A stretch of DNA of 64,000 nucleotides, taken from the NCBI RefSeq assembly GCF_002019695.1, contig NZ_KV917376.1, forward strand, positions 3,726,282 to 3,790,281. The letters are read 5' to 3'. The DNA comes from Evansella clarkii. GTDB lineage: Bacteria; Bacillota; Bacilli; Bacillales; Salisediminibacteriaceae. Within the stretch, counting starts at the first letter, position 1, and each line of letters begins with the position of its first letter. Shown one piece after another: positions 24,677-34,076 of the stretch. A program made the translations under genes and the position numbers. The notes under the pieces were generated by a model that was not told where the DNA came from, made no database searches, and worked only from the letters and a program-made list of their open reading frames with translations.

Positions 24677-26347
24677 CTAATCTGTTATTGCCCCTTTCGA
24701 TGCAGAGGAAACTAAACGTGCGTATTTAGAAAGATACCCTTTTAAATTTTGTTGTGGAGCAGACCATTCCTTTGCTCTTACCTTAAATTCTTCTGGTGAA
24801 ATATCGACCTGGAGTTCCTGAGTCTTACTATTGATCGTTATCATATCTCCTTCTTTAATTAATGCTATTGGTCCACCTGCCTGTGCTTCAGGAGAGATAT
24901 GGCCAACGACTAATCCATGTGTACCCCCTGAAAATCTCCCATCAGTTATTAAACCGACCTTTTCGCCTAAACCTTTTCCGACTACGATGGCAGTAATAGA
25001 CAGCATTTCAGCCATCCCTGGTCCACCCTTGGGACCTACATAACGGATTACTATAATATCTCCTGAATTAATCTCATTGTTTAACACAGCATTAGTAGCA
25101 TCTGTTTCTGTATCAAACACACGAGCAGGTCCGGTTATTTCTTTTATTTTTAATCCTGACATTTTTGCTAAAGCTCCCTCAGGTGCCAGGTTTCCTTTCA
25201 AAATAACTAAAGGCCCTGTTTTACGCTTAGGATTTTCAAAAGAGATAATTTCCTGACCTTCCCTTAATGGTTCCACTTCAGCAAGATTTTGTTCGAGTGT
25301 TTTCCCAGTAACTGTCATACACTCACCGTGAAGAAGCCCCTTTTCAAGAAGTAATTTCATGACTCCCGGTACGCCTCCAATTTCTGACAAGTCTTCCATA
25401 ACATATCGCCCGCTTGGTTTAAGATCTGCAATATGCGGCACACGCTCTCTGATTCGCTCAAAATCATCTAGCTCAAGGTCAACATCAACTGTATGAGCAA
25501 TAGCGAGTAAATGGAGCACTGCGTTAGTAGATCCACCAAGAGCCATTACAACTGTTATTGCATTCTCAAACGCTTGTTTAGTCATAATATCCTTTGGAGT
25601 AATCCCTTTATCCAGTAAATTCATCACTGCTTTGCCTGCTTCTGTACAATCTGTTAACTTTTCTTTCGTTTCAGCTGGATTGGAAGAACTTCCTGGCAGA
25701 CTCATTCCCATTGCTTCGATGGCCGAGGCCATTGTATTTGCTGTATACATCCCGCCACATGACCCAGCTCCCGGACAGGCCTGACATTCAATTTTATGTA
25801 GTTCATCACGGTCTATATCTCCATTATTGTATTTTCCGACTGCCTCAAAGGCAGAAACAATATCTATGTCTTTCCCATCTGCTTTTCCTGGTCGAATCGT
25901 CCCCCCATACACAAATACAGACGGCAAATTTAAACGCCCTATCGCAATCATACATCCTGGCATATTTTTATCGCATCCACCAATAGCTACAACACCGTCA
26001 TAATTTTGTGCACCGATTACTGTTTCAATTGAATCCGCTATGACTTCCCTACTCGGTAATGAATAACGCATCCCTTCCGTTCCCATAGAGATACCATCTG
26101 ATACTGTAATCGTATTGAAAATAAAAGGAGTTCCCCCATTCTCTAAAGTTCCTTCCTTTGTCTTTAGAGCTAACTTATCAATATGCATGTTACACGGTGT
26201 AACTTCACTCCATGTGCTGGCAATTCCTACAAAGGGTTTATTAAAATCCTCGTCATTAATCCCCATTGCCCTGATCATTGCACGATTTGGGGCACGGTTA
26301 ATATCGTTAAAAACTGAACTACGGCTTTTTGAAATATTTTTACTCAT
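24677..26347 (-). CDS. ilvD: Dihydroxy-acid dehydratase
   Basis: A 556-residue enzyme of the IlvD/Edd family, full length. It converts 2,3-dihydroxy-isovalerate and 2,3-dihydroxy-3-methylvalerate to the 2-keto acids in valine and isoleucine synthesis. Cluster-ligand cysteines occur in [10 protein letters not shown] and [17 protein letters not shown]; substrate and Mg-site segments ([26 protein letters not shown]) are intact. AAGGAG precedes the ATG. It stands alone, away from an ilv-leu operon. A symmetrical element at 26488-26508 may regulate it. Confidence 0.95.
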   Translation of the reverse strand: MSKNISKSRSSVFNDINRAPNRAMIRAMGINDEDFNKPFVGIASTWSEVTPCNMHIDKLALKTKEGTLENGGTPFIFNTITVSDGISMGTEGMRYSLPSREVIADSIETVIGAQNYDGVVAIGGCDKNMPGCMIAIGRLNLPSVFVYGGTIRPGKADGKDIDIVSAFEAVGKYNNGDIDRDELHKIECQACPGAGSCGGMYTANTMASAIEAMGMSLPGSSSNPAETKEKLTDCTEAGKAVMNLLDKGITPKDIMTKQAFENAITVVMALGGSTNAVLHLLAIAHTVDVDLELDDFERIRERVPHIADLKPSGRYVMEDLSEIGGVPGVMKLLLEKGLLHGECMTVTGKTLEQNLAEVEPLREGQEIISFENPKRKTGPLVILKGNLAPEGALAKMSGLKIKEITGPARVFDTETDATNAVLNNEINSGDIIVIRYVGPKGGPGMAEMLSITAIVVGKGLGEKVGLITDGRFSGGTHGLVVGHISPEAQAGGPIALIKEGDMITINSKTQELQVDISPEEFKVRAKEWSAPQQNLKGYLSKYARLVSSASKGAITD

Positions 26348-26487
26348 TTGAACACATTCTCCTTCATCTTTATATTTTTAAAATATATGTATAACTAGAT
26401 AATTCTATCTAAAAACAAGTTAAAGTATCTCGTTGACCAATCTTGGTAGTACATACACTATACATCCAATTGCAAACTTACACTTCC

Positions 26488-26508
26488 AAGTAAACATTAA
26501 GTTTACTT
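26488..26508. promoter_or_regulatory. Dyad upstream of ilvD, candidate operator
   Basis: The perfect 8-bp arms AAGTAAAC / GTTTACTT are separated by ATTAA, 140 bp upstream of ilvD. It has no T-run, so a protein-binding site is more likely than a terminator. Confidence 0.4.
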
Positions 26509-26608
26509 TAATTAGAAAAAACAACCCCTCAACTTGAAAGATCCTGAATTTTTGTAAAATTTTATTGAAAAATAAAGAATATATATATATCACACAACAT
26601 ACTTCAAC

Positions 26609-26642
26609 AAAAAAAGCATTAATCCTTCTTTAGATCAATGCT
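26609..26642 (-). terminator. Terminator, owner unclear
   Basis: The stem AGCATTGATC / GATTAATGCT on the minus strand is followed by seven T. No gene ends directly before it; TTGACT stands just upstream on the minus strand at about 26666, so a very short transcript is possible. Confidence 0.5.
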
Positions 26643-27035
26643 ATTTTTAGAAAGTATATAGTCAATCAATCTTTGCCGCTGTTAAACAAATTGAATCGGT
26701 CTCATTCTCTGTGGGGTATCTCTGGTTGTAAAATACATGAATGACTACGCAGTAAATACTTTGGCATTTCTTCATATTCCAAATAAGCAACCTTTAGCAA
26801 TTAAATCGATCAACCACCTCAAAGAGTCTGAAGTTAGGGGATCTTCCGACAAGATAAGGCGTAAAGAGCGTGAACGTGTCTGAAGAGTTCATCTTGTTCT
26901 CAAACTCTTAAATTCTTTCACAAAGTCACTTTAGAATGAAGACTATGCTGCACAGTATCTAGTCTACGGTTTATTATGGACAAAGCGAAAATCTTATTCA
27001 GCTATTGTGATCGTAATTAATGTAGTGATTTAGTA

Positions 27036-27070
27036 CAAAAAAAATCCTTACACGAAAGAATGAGTAAGGA
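27036..27070 (-). terminator. Terminator of the 27.1-kb hypothetical gene
   Basis: The stem TCCTTAC / GTAAGGA on the minus strand is followed by eight or more T, about 50 bp after the stop at 27118. Confidence 0.75.
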
Positions 27071-27117
27071 CGGAAGAGATGCTCACATTGCTGGCCATCT
27101 CTTCCCTGTTAATATTA

Positions 27118-27612
27118 TTATTTCATTTTTTTATCAAACTTTCGCTTCGGCTTAAATCCTTCTTCAAGTAGATATTGCTTCGCTTCATTATACGATGGAA
27201 ACGTTCCGTCCAGTTGTTCACCTGCATAGACGTTCCACATGTCATCTTCATGAATAATGGTAAGCTTATGTCCTTCTTTGTCCATCCATATTTCATCAAT
27301 ATTTTGAAGAGTTTCCTCTGCTTCACTAACTGCGTTTGATTGCAGAGACTCAATTGAGCGTTGAATGATCGAACGTAATTCCTCTTCTGAAAAATCACGG
27401 ATGTTAACCATCCCTTTAGGATCTTTTTTCGGCACTTTAAGTGTTGCAGCATAAACAAACCCATTTCCGTTTGGGTGCAGATGGTAGACGACATTTTTTT
27501 TATCACTGTCGCCTCCCACATAATGAAAATTAACACGATTTAGCGAAACATCGCGACGTTCTAATTCTGGGAAAGACTCGATAATCGCAAGTTTTTGATC
27601 AAATGTAAGCAT
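27118..27612 (-). CDS. Conserved hypothetical protein, 164 residues
   Basis: A soluble protein starting MLTFDQKLAIIESFPELERR, with a middle containing VVYHLHPNGNGFVYAATL, and a C-terminal EDDMWNVYAGEQLDGTFPSY segment that reads like a small beta-rich module. No family name is recognised with confidence. AGGAGG-like GGAGGAAAT precedes the ATG. A decayed, internally deleted copy lies at 5684-5881. The two share upstream DNA as well, so the duplication included the promoter region. Confidence 0.7.
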   Translation of the reverse strand: MLTFDQKLAIIESFPELERRDVSLNRVNFHYVGGDSDKKNVVYHLHPNGNGFVYAATLKVPKKDPKGMVNIRDFSEEELRSIIQRSIESLQSNAVSEAEETLQNIDEIWMDKEGHKLTIIHEDDMWNVYAGEQLDGTFPSYNEAKQYLLEEGFKPKRKFDKKMK

Positions 27613-27725
27613 ATTTCCTCCAAATAATTCTAATTTAATAATTCATTATATCATTAGTAGATATTAACAAAAGATACACTAACTTACTTGCACATTCAAC
27701 TGGTTTTCATTTGCTCCTGGTTAAA
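27613..27725. repeat. Upstream segment duplicated from 5882-5975
   Basis: About 80-90 bp (for example TAATTCATTATATCATTAGT) is nearly identical to the DNA upstream of the pseudogene at 5684-5881, showing that both loci derive from one duplication that included the promoter. Confidence 0.65.
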
Positions 27726-28167
27726 CAATCATCTTCCTCACCAAAGCGGGACACAGCCACTGGTTCCCTTGTCCCTCAGGATGGTTTCTTACAGTTTTCT
27801 CCTTTGGCATTTAAAAAAAAACCAACAAAGTAATTATTTTATCTGTTCTACCTTATTAGGAGCATATCAAAGATTATTATCACACTTAAAATTTATTAGG
27901 TTTTTTGACGAAAATATGGTATGCTCTATCTAACCATTTTAACACCTGTATCATATTTTGGTTTCTGAGGCTGGCTATAATGTCTAATCCATTTATTACG
28001 AAAATATAGACCTTTTCTTTCCTTTGGTCTATTTTTAAGTTTTAATCAGGGTTCGGCATTAATTAGTCAGCTTTTTTTATACATATGAATCAATTTCATA
28101 ATTCAAGATATTCATAATTAATACGAACATTATCTTAAAATGTTACTTTGGTGTTCGATTTACGCTT

Positions 28168-28365
28168 CAGACGGACGCGTTCTGCGGGCACGGCTTCAAC
28201 TAATTTTTGACGGCTGAACGCCGTCAAAAATGGATTTTCAGCTTTCCATGCTTTTCCCGCAAGAACGAGCATCTTCATCACGCAAATGCATCGAGTTGTC
28301 TAGACGGATATTCTCCAGAGCTAAGCTGGCAGAGGAAGAGACAGTCACCGCCGTCTTCCGCTGTG
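28168..28365. repeat. Dispersed intergenic repeat, copy A
   Basis: Begins CAGACGGACGCGTTCTGCGG and contains TTTTCCCGCAAGAACG, then ends near CCGCCGTCTTCCGC. The same framework (CAGACGGACGCTTTCCGCGG ... TTTTCCCGCAGGAG ... CGCCGTCTTTC) occurs at 31866-31994 inside the IS element. It has a central stem TTTTTGACGGC / GCCGTCAAAAA. It is higher in GC than its surroundings. Such repeats are familiar from several Bacillaceae genomes. Confidence 0.6.
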
Positions 28366-28472
28366 ATCGAAAAGTATGCTCGTCTTTTTTTATGCAAAGT
28401 CTAATCTATATATGAAATTCATTCATATATTTTAAAGAACCAGCTTGCGGCGGACAGTCAAAATAAGAAAAC

Positions 28473-28499
28473 AAAAAGGACTCTATAAAAGAGTCCTTT
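28473..28499 (-). terminator. Cold-shock gene terminator
   Basis: The stem AAAGGACTC / GAGTCCTTT on the minus strand is followed by TTTTTG, six bases after the stop codon of the cold-shock gene. Confidence 0.8.
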
Positions 28500-28504
28500 A
28501 ATAA

Positions 28505-28705
28505 TTATGCCTTGTTAACGTTAGTAGCTTGAGGTCCGCGTTGACCTTGCTCTACGTCAAAAGTAACTGTTTGGCCTTCTTCTAAAGTTTTGAAGCCTTC
28601 GCCTTGAATAGCTGAGAAATGTACGAATACATCGTCTCCACCTTCAACCTCGATGAATCCAAATCCCTTATCAGCGTTAAACCATTTTACTGTACCTTGT
28701 TGCAT
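28505..28705 (-). CDS. CspA-family cold-shock protein
   Basis: A 66-residue five-stranded OB-fold protein. RNP1 is [11 protein letters not shown]2 is DVFVHFSAI, followed by GPQATNV. It binds single-stranded RNA and DNA and melts structure in cold or at growth-phase change. AGGAGG lies upstream of the ATG at 28705. There is about 285 bp to the next gene, room for the long 5' leader usual for csp genes. It cannot be assigned to cspB, cspC or cspD by sequence alone. Confidence 0.95.
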   Translation of the reverse strand: MQQGTVKWFNADKGFGFIEVEGGDDVFVHFSAIQGEGFKTLEEGQTVTFDVEQGQRGPQATNVNKA

Positions 28706-28990
28706 GTTTGTTTCCTCCTGTGTGGATCTTTTCCACTATTTAATACTATTATTGCTCAGTTTTCAAAGGAGAAAAGCATATTTACTAATTTTTCCTTAAA
28801 GACACGAACAAAAATAATTCTTATTAAGAATAACAGTTAAAATTCATAAAGTCAAACTTTTTAAAAATAAGTCGAGCTCATTCACTATGATATTTAACCT
28901 TAACAGCAATTCTTCGTTATCTTGAATCAGTTTGTGTAGGTCCTTATGGGTTGCCCCATCTTTTTCCGAATACCCCATAGAACTGTTCCA

Positions 28991-30436
28991 CTATTTTCTG
29001 GCTGCACTAACCTTCAGTTTTTTACCTTTGATCGTTGTATGTTGCATTGCTTCTAACACTAACGAACCTTTTCCATTATGAATATCAACGTAGGTTAACG
29101 CATCCTGGATAGTGATAATCCCAATATCCTCTGCAGTCACCCCTGGAATATTGGCAATCGTTCCAACAAAATCAACTGGCCGAAGCTTCTTCTTTTTCCC
29201 GCCACTAAAATGGAGCTTCATAATATCTTTATTTACCCTTGCTGTTTTATTATTTCTGACGACTCGACGGCCGCTCATTTTTTCCTCAAAAGCAGCTTTT
29301 CCTCTGGAAACTTCCTCTTTAAGTGGTGCCTCCATGACCGGTATAGAAAAACCAATGTACTTTTCGATTCCTTTAAGGTATTTTCCATCGTTTGGTGTTG
29401 CCAGCGTAATCGCTTTTCCTTTATGACCGGATCGGCCCGTTCTTCCTGTCCGGTGAACATAACCTTCTTTTTCCATGGGTACGTCATAGTTGATGACTAA
29501 AGTTACATTGTCAACATCAATTCCCCTGGCAGCTACATCCGTCGCTATAAGATAACGGAAATTTCCCCTCTTAAAACCATCCATTACGGAAAAACGGTCT
29601 TCCTGCTCTAATCCACCATGAAGTTTTTCACAAGAGAAATTAGCGCGCTCCAGTTCGGAAAACACCGCATCCACATTCTCTTTCGTATTACAGAAAACAA
29701 TACAGCTGTCCGGATTCTCCACTACGCTTATATCTTTAAGAAGTGTTAACTTTTCTTTTGGGTTAACCTCAATCAAATGATGTTCAATCGAAGCGGTAGT
29801 TATCCCTGAAGACGCTACCTCAATATGCCGGGGATTTTCCATATATTTATGACAGAGATTTTCCACATCTTTTGGCAGCGTCGCGGAAAACACCATCGTA
29901 ACCCTGCCAGCAGGAAGTGCTTTAATAATCGCTTCCATATCGTTGATAAAACCCATATTCAGCATCTCATCTGCTTCATCAATAACGAGGTACTTTATTT
30001 TCTCCAATGCTAAGGTTTCTCTTTCTATATGGTCCAGTACCCGGCCAGGTGTCCCAACAACAACATGATTCCTTTGTTTCATTTCCTCTTTTTGTTTCGC
30101 GAATGGCTCTTTTCCATAAACAGCAATAGCTTTAATCCGCTTAAACCTTCCAATATTAGCGATATCTTCACGAACTTGGGCGGCAAGCTCCCTCGTTGGT
30201 GTAAGTATTAACGCCTGAGGTTTTCTTTCCTCCCAATGCATCATTTCACATATTGGGATGCCAAATGCTGCCGTCTTTCCGCTGCCCGTTTGAGATTTAA
30301 CTACCAGATCTTCCTTATTCATGGCTAAAGGGATGACTTTCTCTTGAACCTCTGTGGGCTTTTCATATTTCATTAATGAAAGTGCCCGATTTATTTCCTC
30401 ACTTAACTGATACTTATCAAAACTTTGTTCACTCAT
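28991..30436 (-). CDS. dbpA: DEAD-box RNA helicase DbpA/YxiN
   Basis: A 481-residue RNA helicase. Motif Q is near the N-terminus, motif I SQTGSGKT (about 48-55), motif II DEAD, motif III SAT, motif [10 protein letters not shown]. The C-terminal about 80 residues ([20 protein letters not shown] and [10 protein letters not shown]) form the RNA-recognition domain that targets 23S rRNA hairpin 92. Acts in large-subunit assembly. Length matches Bacillus YxiN. It lies 79 bp downstream of the HEAT-repeat gene. Confidence 0.93.
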   Translation of the reverse strand: MSEQSFDKYQLSEEINRALSLMKYEKPTEVQEKVIPLAMNKEDLVVKSQTGSGKTAAFGIPICEMMHWEERKPQALILTPTRELAAQVREDIANIGRFKRIKAIAVYGKEPFAKQKEEMKQRNHVVVGTPGRVLDHIERETLALEKIKYLVIDEADEMLNMGFINDMEAIIKALPAGRVTMVFSATLPKDVENLCHKYMENPRHIEVASSGITTASIEHHLIEVNPKEKLTLLKDISVVENPDSCIVFCNTKENVDAVFSELERANFSCEKLHGGLEQEDRFSVMDGFKRGNFRYLIATDVAARGIDVDNVTLVINYDVPMEKEGYVHRTGRTGRSGHKGKAITLATPNDGKYLKGIEKYIGFSIPVMEAPLKEEVSRGKAAFEEKMSGRRVVRNNKTARVNKDIMKLHFSGGKKKKLRPVDFVGTIANIPGVTAEDIGIITIQDALTYVDIHNGKGSLVLEAMQHTTIKGKKLKVSAARK

Positions 30437-30515
30437 ACCGTAACCCCATTTTTTATAGTGATTGTTAATGTTGGCTTTTGCTTCAGAAACTTGCTTTCCA
30501 GGTGGAGTCTTTAAA

Positions 30516-30959
30516 TTACCTTGTCCTTAATTCAGACCACAACTGCTCAAGCCACTTATCAAATTCCTCACCTTTATTTCCTTCATAAGTATCATACACA
30601 TCAATTCTCATCTTTTTCAGTTTTTCTTTAAATTCTTCATAAGAATGATCCTTAGGCAGGCTCTTTTTTATGCGAACAAGAATTTTTTTTGTATTTTTAA
30701 CGGCATCTTCTTCCTTCGGTTCCGGCTTCGATACATTTTCTCCTAAGGCCAGAAGCTGACGGTATGCAGCTTCCCGAACTTTATAGACAGAATCACCTGC
30801 CATACTATATTTCAACAGTTCAATCGTCTCTCTTGTTTTCCAGTTCCCTAACTCTTCTACCGCATCCAGTCGTTCCCGCCAATTTGCTGTTCTGTTGATG
30901 GACTTTTTCAGCTCATCAAAATTCGCAGGTAAATCTGTTCTTTCTTCATAATTACTCAA
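30516..30959 (-). CDS. HEAT-repeat domain protein
   Basis: A 147-residue soluble helical protein. Residues about 20-75 contain one or two HEAT-like repeats ([20 protein letters not shown] and [18 protein letters not shown]); the rest is charged. Probably a small protein-interaction module. It starts with TTG at 30959 after GAGGGGG. It is upstream of dbpA on the same strand and may be cotranscribed. Function unknown. Confidence 0.7.
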   Translation of the reverse strand: MSNYEERTDLPANFDELKKSINRTANWRERLDAVEELGNWKTRETIELLKYSMAGDSVYKVREAAYRQLLALGENVSKPEPKEEDAVKNTKKILVRIKKSLPKDHSYEEFKEKLKKMRIDVYDTYEGNKGEEFDKWLEQLWSELRTR

Positions 30960-31031
30960 CTCATTTGCCCCCTCTTCTCTTTATATATTCGCCCAAATAC
31001 TTAACAGATATTAAAGAAATGTTCGCTAAGA

Positions 31032-31246
31032 CAAGGGAACCAAATGCTGGTGCCACTCTCTTTATACATCTGCTAACTATGAAATTTTAATTGACGGCTG
31101 TCTGAATGCAGGTGTTAAGGTCAATGCGATCGGTATTCAGACACACCAGCATCAAGGATATTGTGGGTGGGAAAAATCAGAAGAAGTATTAGAACGCTTC
31201 TCCCAGTTTGGTCTGCCTATCCATTTTATCGAAAACACCCTTCGAA
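31032..31246 (+). pseudogene. GH10 endo-xylanase fragment (copy 1)
   Basis: The frames encode PNAGATLFIH, then after a frameshift TSANYEILIDGCLNAGVKVN, AIGIQTHQHQGY and EVLERFSQFGLPIHF. This is the central catalytic region of a glycoside hydrolase family 10 endo-1,4-beta-xylanase, including the strand before the nucleophile (the last residues are IENT, where GH10 has its catalytic Glu). N- and C-terminal parts are missing. At 31246 it is fused directly to a VOC-TPR gene fragment. A second dead copy is at 49294-49866, with up to about 80% identity over the shared 70 bp. Confidence 0.75.
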
Positions 31247-31704
31247 AGGAATACCAAGAATCTCCAGGATAAACAAAACAGCGGAAGACTGGAGAGTAAA
31301 TATTACGGACCCTGGTGAGAATACCATCATCATTGGAGAAACGTTCGGTGATTCAACCACACTGATGGAAGCAGAAGATGAACGAGTAAGAGAACTTGAA
31401 TCAAAATTTGAAAAGGCCTACGCTGCCGCTTATCGATTAGCCTGCTCAAAAGAAGATTTCCTTGCTGCAAGAAATACATTAGAAGTTGCATTTCGCAAAT
31501 TCACTGACGGCCTTAATAGTAATATTTTATTTAAGGCGAAAGTTCTGCAAGCTGAGGTTTTTGCATCTTTAGGACAAAAAAAGCAAGCAAAAGGAGCAAT
31601 ACAAGAAGCAAATGAAATTACAATTAACCGAATATGAAAAAGTACAGCTTAATAGCTTTTATGAACGTCTTAAAGAAATTAACGAACAAGTTGAAACAGA
31701 TTAA
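31247..31704 (+). pseudogene. Truncated, frameshifted copy of the VOC-TPR gene
   Basis: Nearly identical to 21482-21945, from SKGIPRISRINKTAEDW through the TPR-like C-terminus, but the first third is replaced by GH10 DNA. A one-base insertion near 31615 shifts the frame (ANEITINRI then stop, instead of ANEIQLTEHEK). The downstream terminator palindrome is also shared, and it is there that the IS element sits. A 158-codon frame beginning at 31161 spans the junction but has no independent support. Confidence 0.75.
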
Positions 31705-31734
31705 AAGATATAGCCGCAATTTATTAAAAGAAAG

Positions 31735-31758
31735 AAGGCCTGCATTAATGCAGACCTT
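31735..31758. repeat. Target-site duplication, left copy
   Basis: A 24-bp palindrome (AAGGCCTGCATTAATGCAGA then CCTT) directly left of the IS element, identical to 33505-33528. The sequence is the terminator stem of the VOC-TPR gene copy. Confidence 0.8.
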
Positions 31759-31865
31759 CAGGCTGTTGAGAAAGTCTTCTCAACAGCCTGTTTTTTTGAT
31801 TAATTATCCAATTATTCAGATAAAAATAGTATAATAAAGATAGGGTTCTTAAAATTTGTACAATC

Positions 31866-31994
31866 TCATTCGCTACAGACGGACGCTTTCCGCGGGCAAT
31901 GCTTCAGCTACCTCCGGAGCTGAAAAGCGCTCCGGAGGGGATCTTCAGCTATTGCTTTTCCCGCAGGAGTCGCCGTCTTTCTCTTCTTCGATTG
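31866..31994. repeat. Dispersed intergenic repeat, copy B, inside IS
   Basis: CAGACGGACGCTTTCCGCGG ... TTTTCCCGCAGGAGTCGCCG TC, with an internal stem of CTCCGGAG type. It shares framework with copy A at 28168-28365. It lies between the IS left end and the transposase, so either the repeat travels with this IS or entered it. Confidence 0.55.
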
Positions 31995-32046
31995 CAAGAT
32001 ATACATAAAGTTTTGATTCAAAAATTCCTTATCCGAGGTGAAAAGA

Positions 32047-33396
32047 ATGTTACGTCCAATAAGGGAAAAACAAGTTGAACTTGAAATGGTTTCTATTGAT
32101 CAGCTCGTGCCGGAAGACCATATGGTTCGAAAAATAGACGAAAAGATCGATTTTAACTTCATTTATGACAGAGTGAAGCCTTTTTACTGTGAAGATAATG
32201 GCAGGCCGCCAATTGATCCGGTAATGCTTTTTAAGATGATGCTTGTTGGTTACTTCTTTGGGATCCGGTCAGAGCGGCAGCTGGAAAAAGAGATTCAAAC
32301 CAATGTAGCTTATCGATGGTTTCTTGGATTAAATTTAACAGATAAAGTTCCCCACCATTCCACGATTAGCTTTAATCGCCATAAACGTTTTAACGATACT
32401 ACCGTCTTTCAGGATATTTTTGATGACATTGTCCTGCTTGCGGCTGAAAACGGGATGGTAGGAGGAAGAGTTCTTTTTACAGATTCCACTCATTTAAAGG
32501 CAAATGCTAATAAGCATAAGTTCGTTAAGAAAAAAGTACAGGTAGAAACGCAGGAATATATAGAAGAGCTTGATAAAGCCGTTGAGGAGGATCGCAAAGC
32601 CCATGGAAAAAAGCCCTTAAGAAAAAAAGAGAAGGAGGTGGAAGAAAAGGAAGTCAAGGTTAGTACAACCGATAAAGATAGCGGATATATGTACCGGGAA
32701 GGGAAACCAGAAGGCTTCTTTTATCTGGATCATCGCACGACAGATATGAAATATAACATTATTACAGATGTCTATGTCACTCCCGGAAACGTCCATGATT
32801 CCCGTCCTTATTTGTCTCGTTTGGACCGCCAGCGAGAGCGTTTTGGTTTTGAAGTAGAAGCTGTTGGACTGGATGCAGGTTACTTAACCGTCCCTATTTG
32901 CCATGGGCTGGAGAAGCGAAACATTATGGGCGTCATCGCCCATCGGCGCTTTACTCCCAAGAAAGGCTTATTTCCAAAATGGAAGTTTACCTATGATAAA
33001 AAGACAGACAGCTATACTTGTCCCAACGGAAGCACGTTGACCTACTCTACAACGAACCGGGAAGGTTACAGGCAGTACCATTCAGATCCGAGTAATTGCA
33101 GGGTTTGTCCTTTCCTCTCCCAATGTACGTCTTCCAGAAATCATAAAAAGGTGATGACGAGGCATGTATGGGAAGAAAGTAAAGAGATGGTCAGGGAAAA
33201 CCGGCTGTCTCCCGAAGGGAAACTACTTTATAAAAAGAGAAAAGAAACGATTGAGCGAAACTTTGCGGATGCGAAACAACTCCACGGGCTTCGCTACTGC
33301 CGGTTGAGGAGTGTGAAGGGCGCCAGTGAACAAGCACTGATGACAGCCATCGCACAGAACATAAAGAAGATCGCAAACCACCTTACGAGGGGGTAA
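32047..33396 (+). CDS. IS1182-family transposase
   Basis: A transposase of about 449 residues. The N-terminal DUF772-type region ([40 protein letters not shown]) is followed by a DDE-type core with [27 protein letters not shown] and [18 protein letters not shown], plus a cysteine pair region [10 protein letters not shown]. No stop or frameshift is seen, so it is probably active. The start at 32047 has GAGGTG at a suitable distance; an ATG three codons earlier (32038) is less likely. Confidence 0.92.
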   Translation: MLRPIREKQVELEMVSIDQLVPEDHMVRKIDEKIDFNFIYDRVKPFYCEDNGRPPIDPVMLFKMMLVGYFFGIRSERQLEKEIQTNVAYRWFLGLNLTDKVPHHSTISFNRHKRFNDTTVFQDIFDDIVLLAAENGMVGGRVLFTDSTHLKANANKHKFVKKKVQVETQEYIEELDKAVEEDRKAHGKKPLRKKEKEVEEKEVKVSTTDKDSGYMYREGKPEGFFYLDHRTTDMKYNIITDVYVTPGNVHDSRPYLSRLDRQRERFGFEVEAVGLDAGYLTVPICHGLEKRNIMGVIAHRRFTPKKGLFPKWKFTYDKKTDSYTCPNGSTLTYSTTNREGYRQYHSDPSNCRVCPFLSQCTSSRNHKKVMTRHVWEESKEMVRENRLSPEGKLLYKKRKETIERNFADAKQLHGLRYCRLRSVKGASEQALMTAIAQNIKKIANHLTRG

Positions 33397-33504
33397 GATG
33401 GTTTGCGATCTCCTTTAACCCACTAAGAACCTGTCTTTATTAAATCATTTTTATAGAAAGAGAAACCCTCTGCTTTAAAAAAGCAGGGGTTTCTCGACAA
33501 TCTG

Positions 33505-33528
33505 AAGGCCTGCATTAATGCAGACCTT
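33505..33528. repeat. Target-site duplication, right copy
   Basis: The 24-bp palindrome identical to 31735-31758, followed by CTTTACTCCAGACCTCTCGA, which matches the DNA after the intact VOC-TPR terminator at 21990-22012. Confidence 0.8.
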
Positions 33529-33640
33529 CTTTACTCCAGACCTCTCGAGAAAAATTTATATATTAAAGCAAAGTTTTCTTTATCACCCTCAAATAGTAAA
33601 AGTACTTCCCAGTCATTTATTAAAGGACCTTCAGAAACAA

Positions 33641-34036
33641 CTATGATTGATTGGATTGATATAAATCAAACTGATTACCGTCTAAATCCTCAAATCCTAC
33701 CCCTCTGCCACCTGGAACAGTTTTTACCTCTCCATGAAAGACTACACCTCGTGCTTTCATTTCCTGGTAATCCAGCTCAATATTATCTGTAGCAAACATC
33801 ACAAGAACCTGATTTGCTGCCTGTTTTCCTATCAATTGTTTCTGTTCTGGCGTTTCCGCTTGGAACAATTCTAGTTTCATTTCGTTTTCCTTCTGTGGGG
33901 CAACAGTAATATAACTCCACCCTGGTGCAAATTCTGCCTCCTCACAAACAACAAACCCCAATTTCTCCACATAAAACTTTTTAGCTTTTTCCTGATTTTT
34001 AACAAAAACCGTTATTTGAATTCCTTTGGTAATCAT
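33641..34036 (-). CDS. VOC/glyoxalase-fold protein
   Basis: A 131-residue single-domain VOC protein. The N-terminus QITVFVKNQEKAKKFYVEKL is typical, as are GFEDLDGNQFDLYQ and the GGRGVGFED turn. Substrate unknown; relatives include glyoxalase I-like and fosfomycin/bleomycin-resistance proteins, but metal ligands cannot be assigned securely. It follows the SnoaL-like gene on the same strand (40 bp gap), so the pair is likely cotranscribed and under the AraC-type regulator upstream. Confidence 0.75.
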   Translation of the reverse strand: MITKGIQITVFVKNQEKAKKFYVEKLGFVVCEEAEFAPGWSYITVAPQKENEMKLELFQAETPEQKQLIGKQAANQVLVMFATDNIELDYQEMKARGVVFHGEVKTVPGGRGVGFEDLDGNQFDLYQSNQS

Positions 34037-34076
34037 CCTATTCTCCTTTATTCAATAGACTAAATAACCTAATCGC

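Larger units (their letters stand above)
26348..27117. other. Intergenic stretch between ilvD and 27.1-kb gene
   Basis: Holds a dyad (26488-26508) and two minus-strand terminators (26609-26642, 27036-27070). A 48-codon plus-strand frame from about 26739 (MNDYAVNTLAFLHIPNKQ) looks mildly protein-like but has no ribosome site and no recognised family. Confidence 0.4.
27726..28504. other. Intergenic stretch with dispersed repeat
   Basis: No gene is supported; frames here lack ribosome sites. It contains a roughly 200-bp GC-richer Bacillaceae-type repeat (28168-28365) and, next to the cold-shock gene, its terminator. Confidence 0.4.
31759..33504 (+). mobile_element. IS1182-family insertion sequence
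   Basis: A complete 1746-bp element. The left end CAGGCTGTTGAGAAA and the right end (reverse complement CAGATTGTCGAGAAA) form imperfect terminal inverted repeats, 12 of 15 matching. It is bordered by 24-bp direct repeats that are themselves palindromic. The left end is part of a strong hairpin (TTGAGAA / TTCTCAA) with seven T. The right end also folds into a stem (GAGAAACCC / GGTTTCTC). It carries one transposase gene and a Bacillaceae intergenic repeat upstream of it. IS1182-type elements are known to favour palindromic targets. Confidence 0.85.

Noticed and set aside
26348-26680. T-box or other amino-acid riboswitch in front of ilvD
   Set aside because: No T-box sequence or specifier stem could be found; only a dyad and a distant terminator.
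27688-27933. 81-codon plus-strand frame
   Set aside because: It begins inside the duplicated promoter region, has no ribosome site and low protein character.
31161-31637. 158-codon plus-strand frame
   Set aside because: It spans the junction of two pseudogene fragments and its first part is out of frame with the xylanase; no ribosome site.
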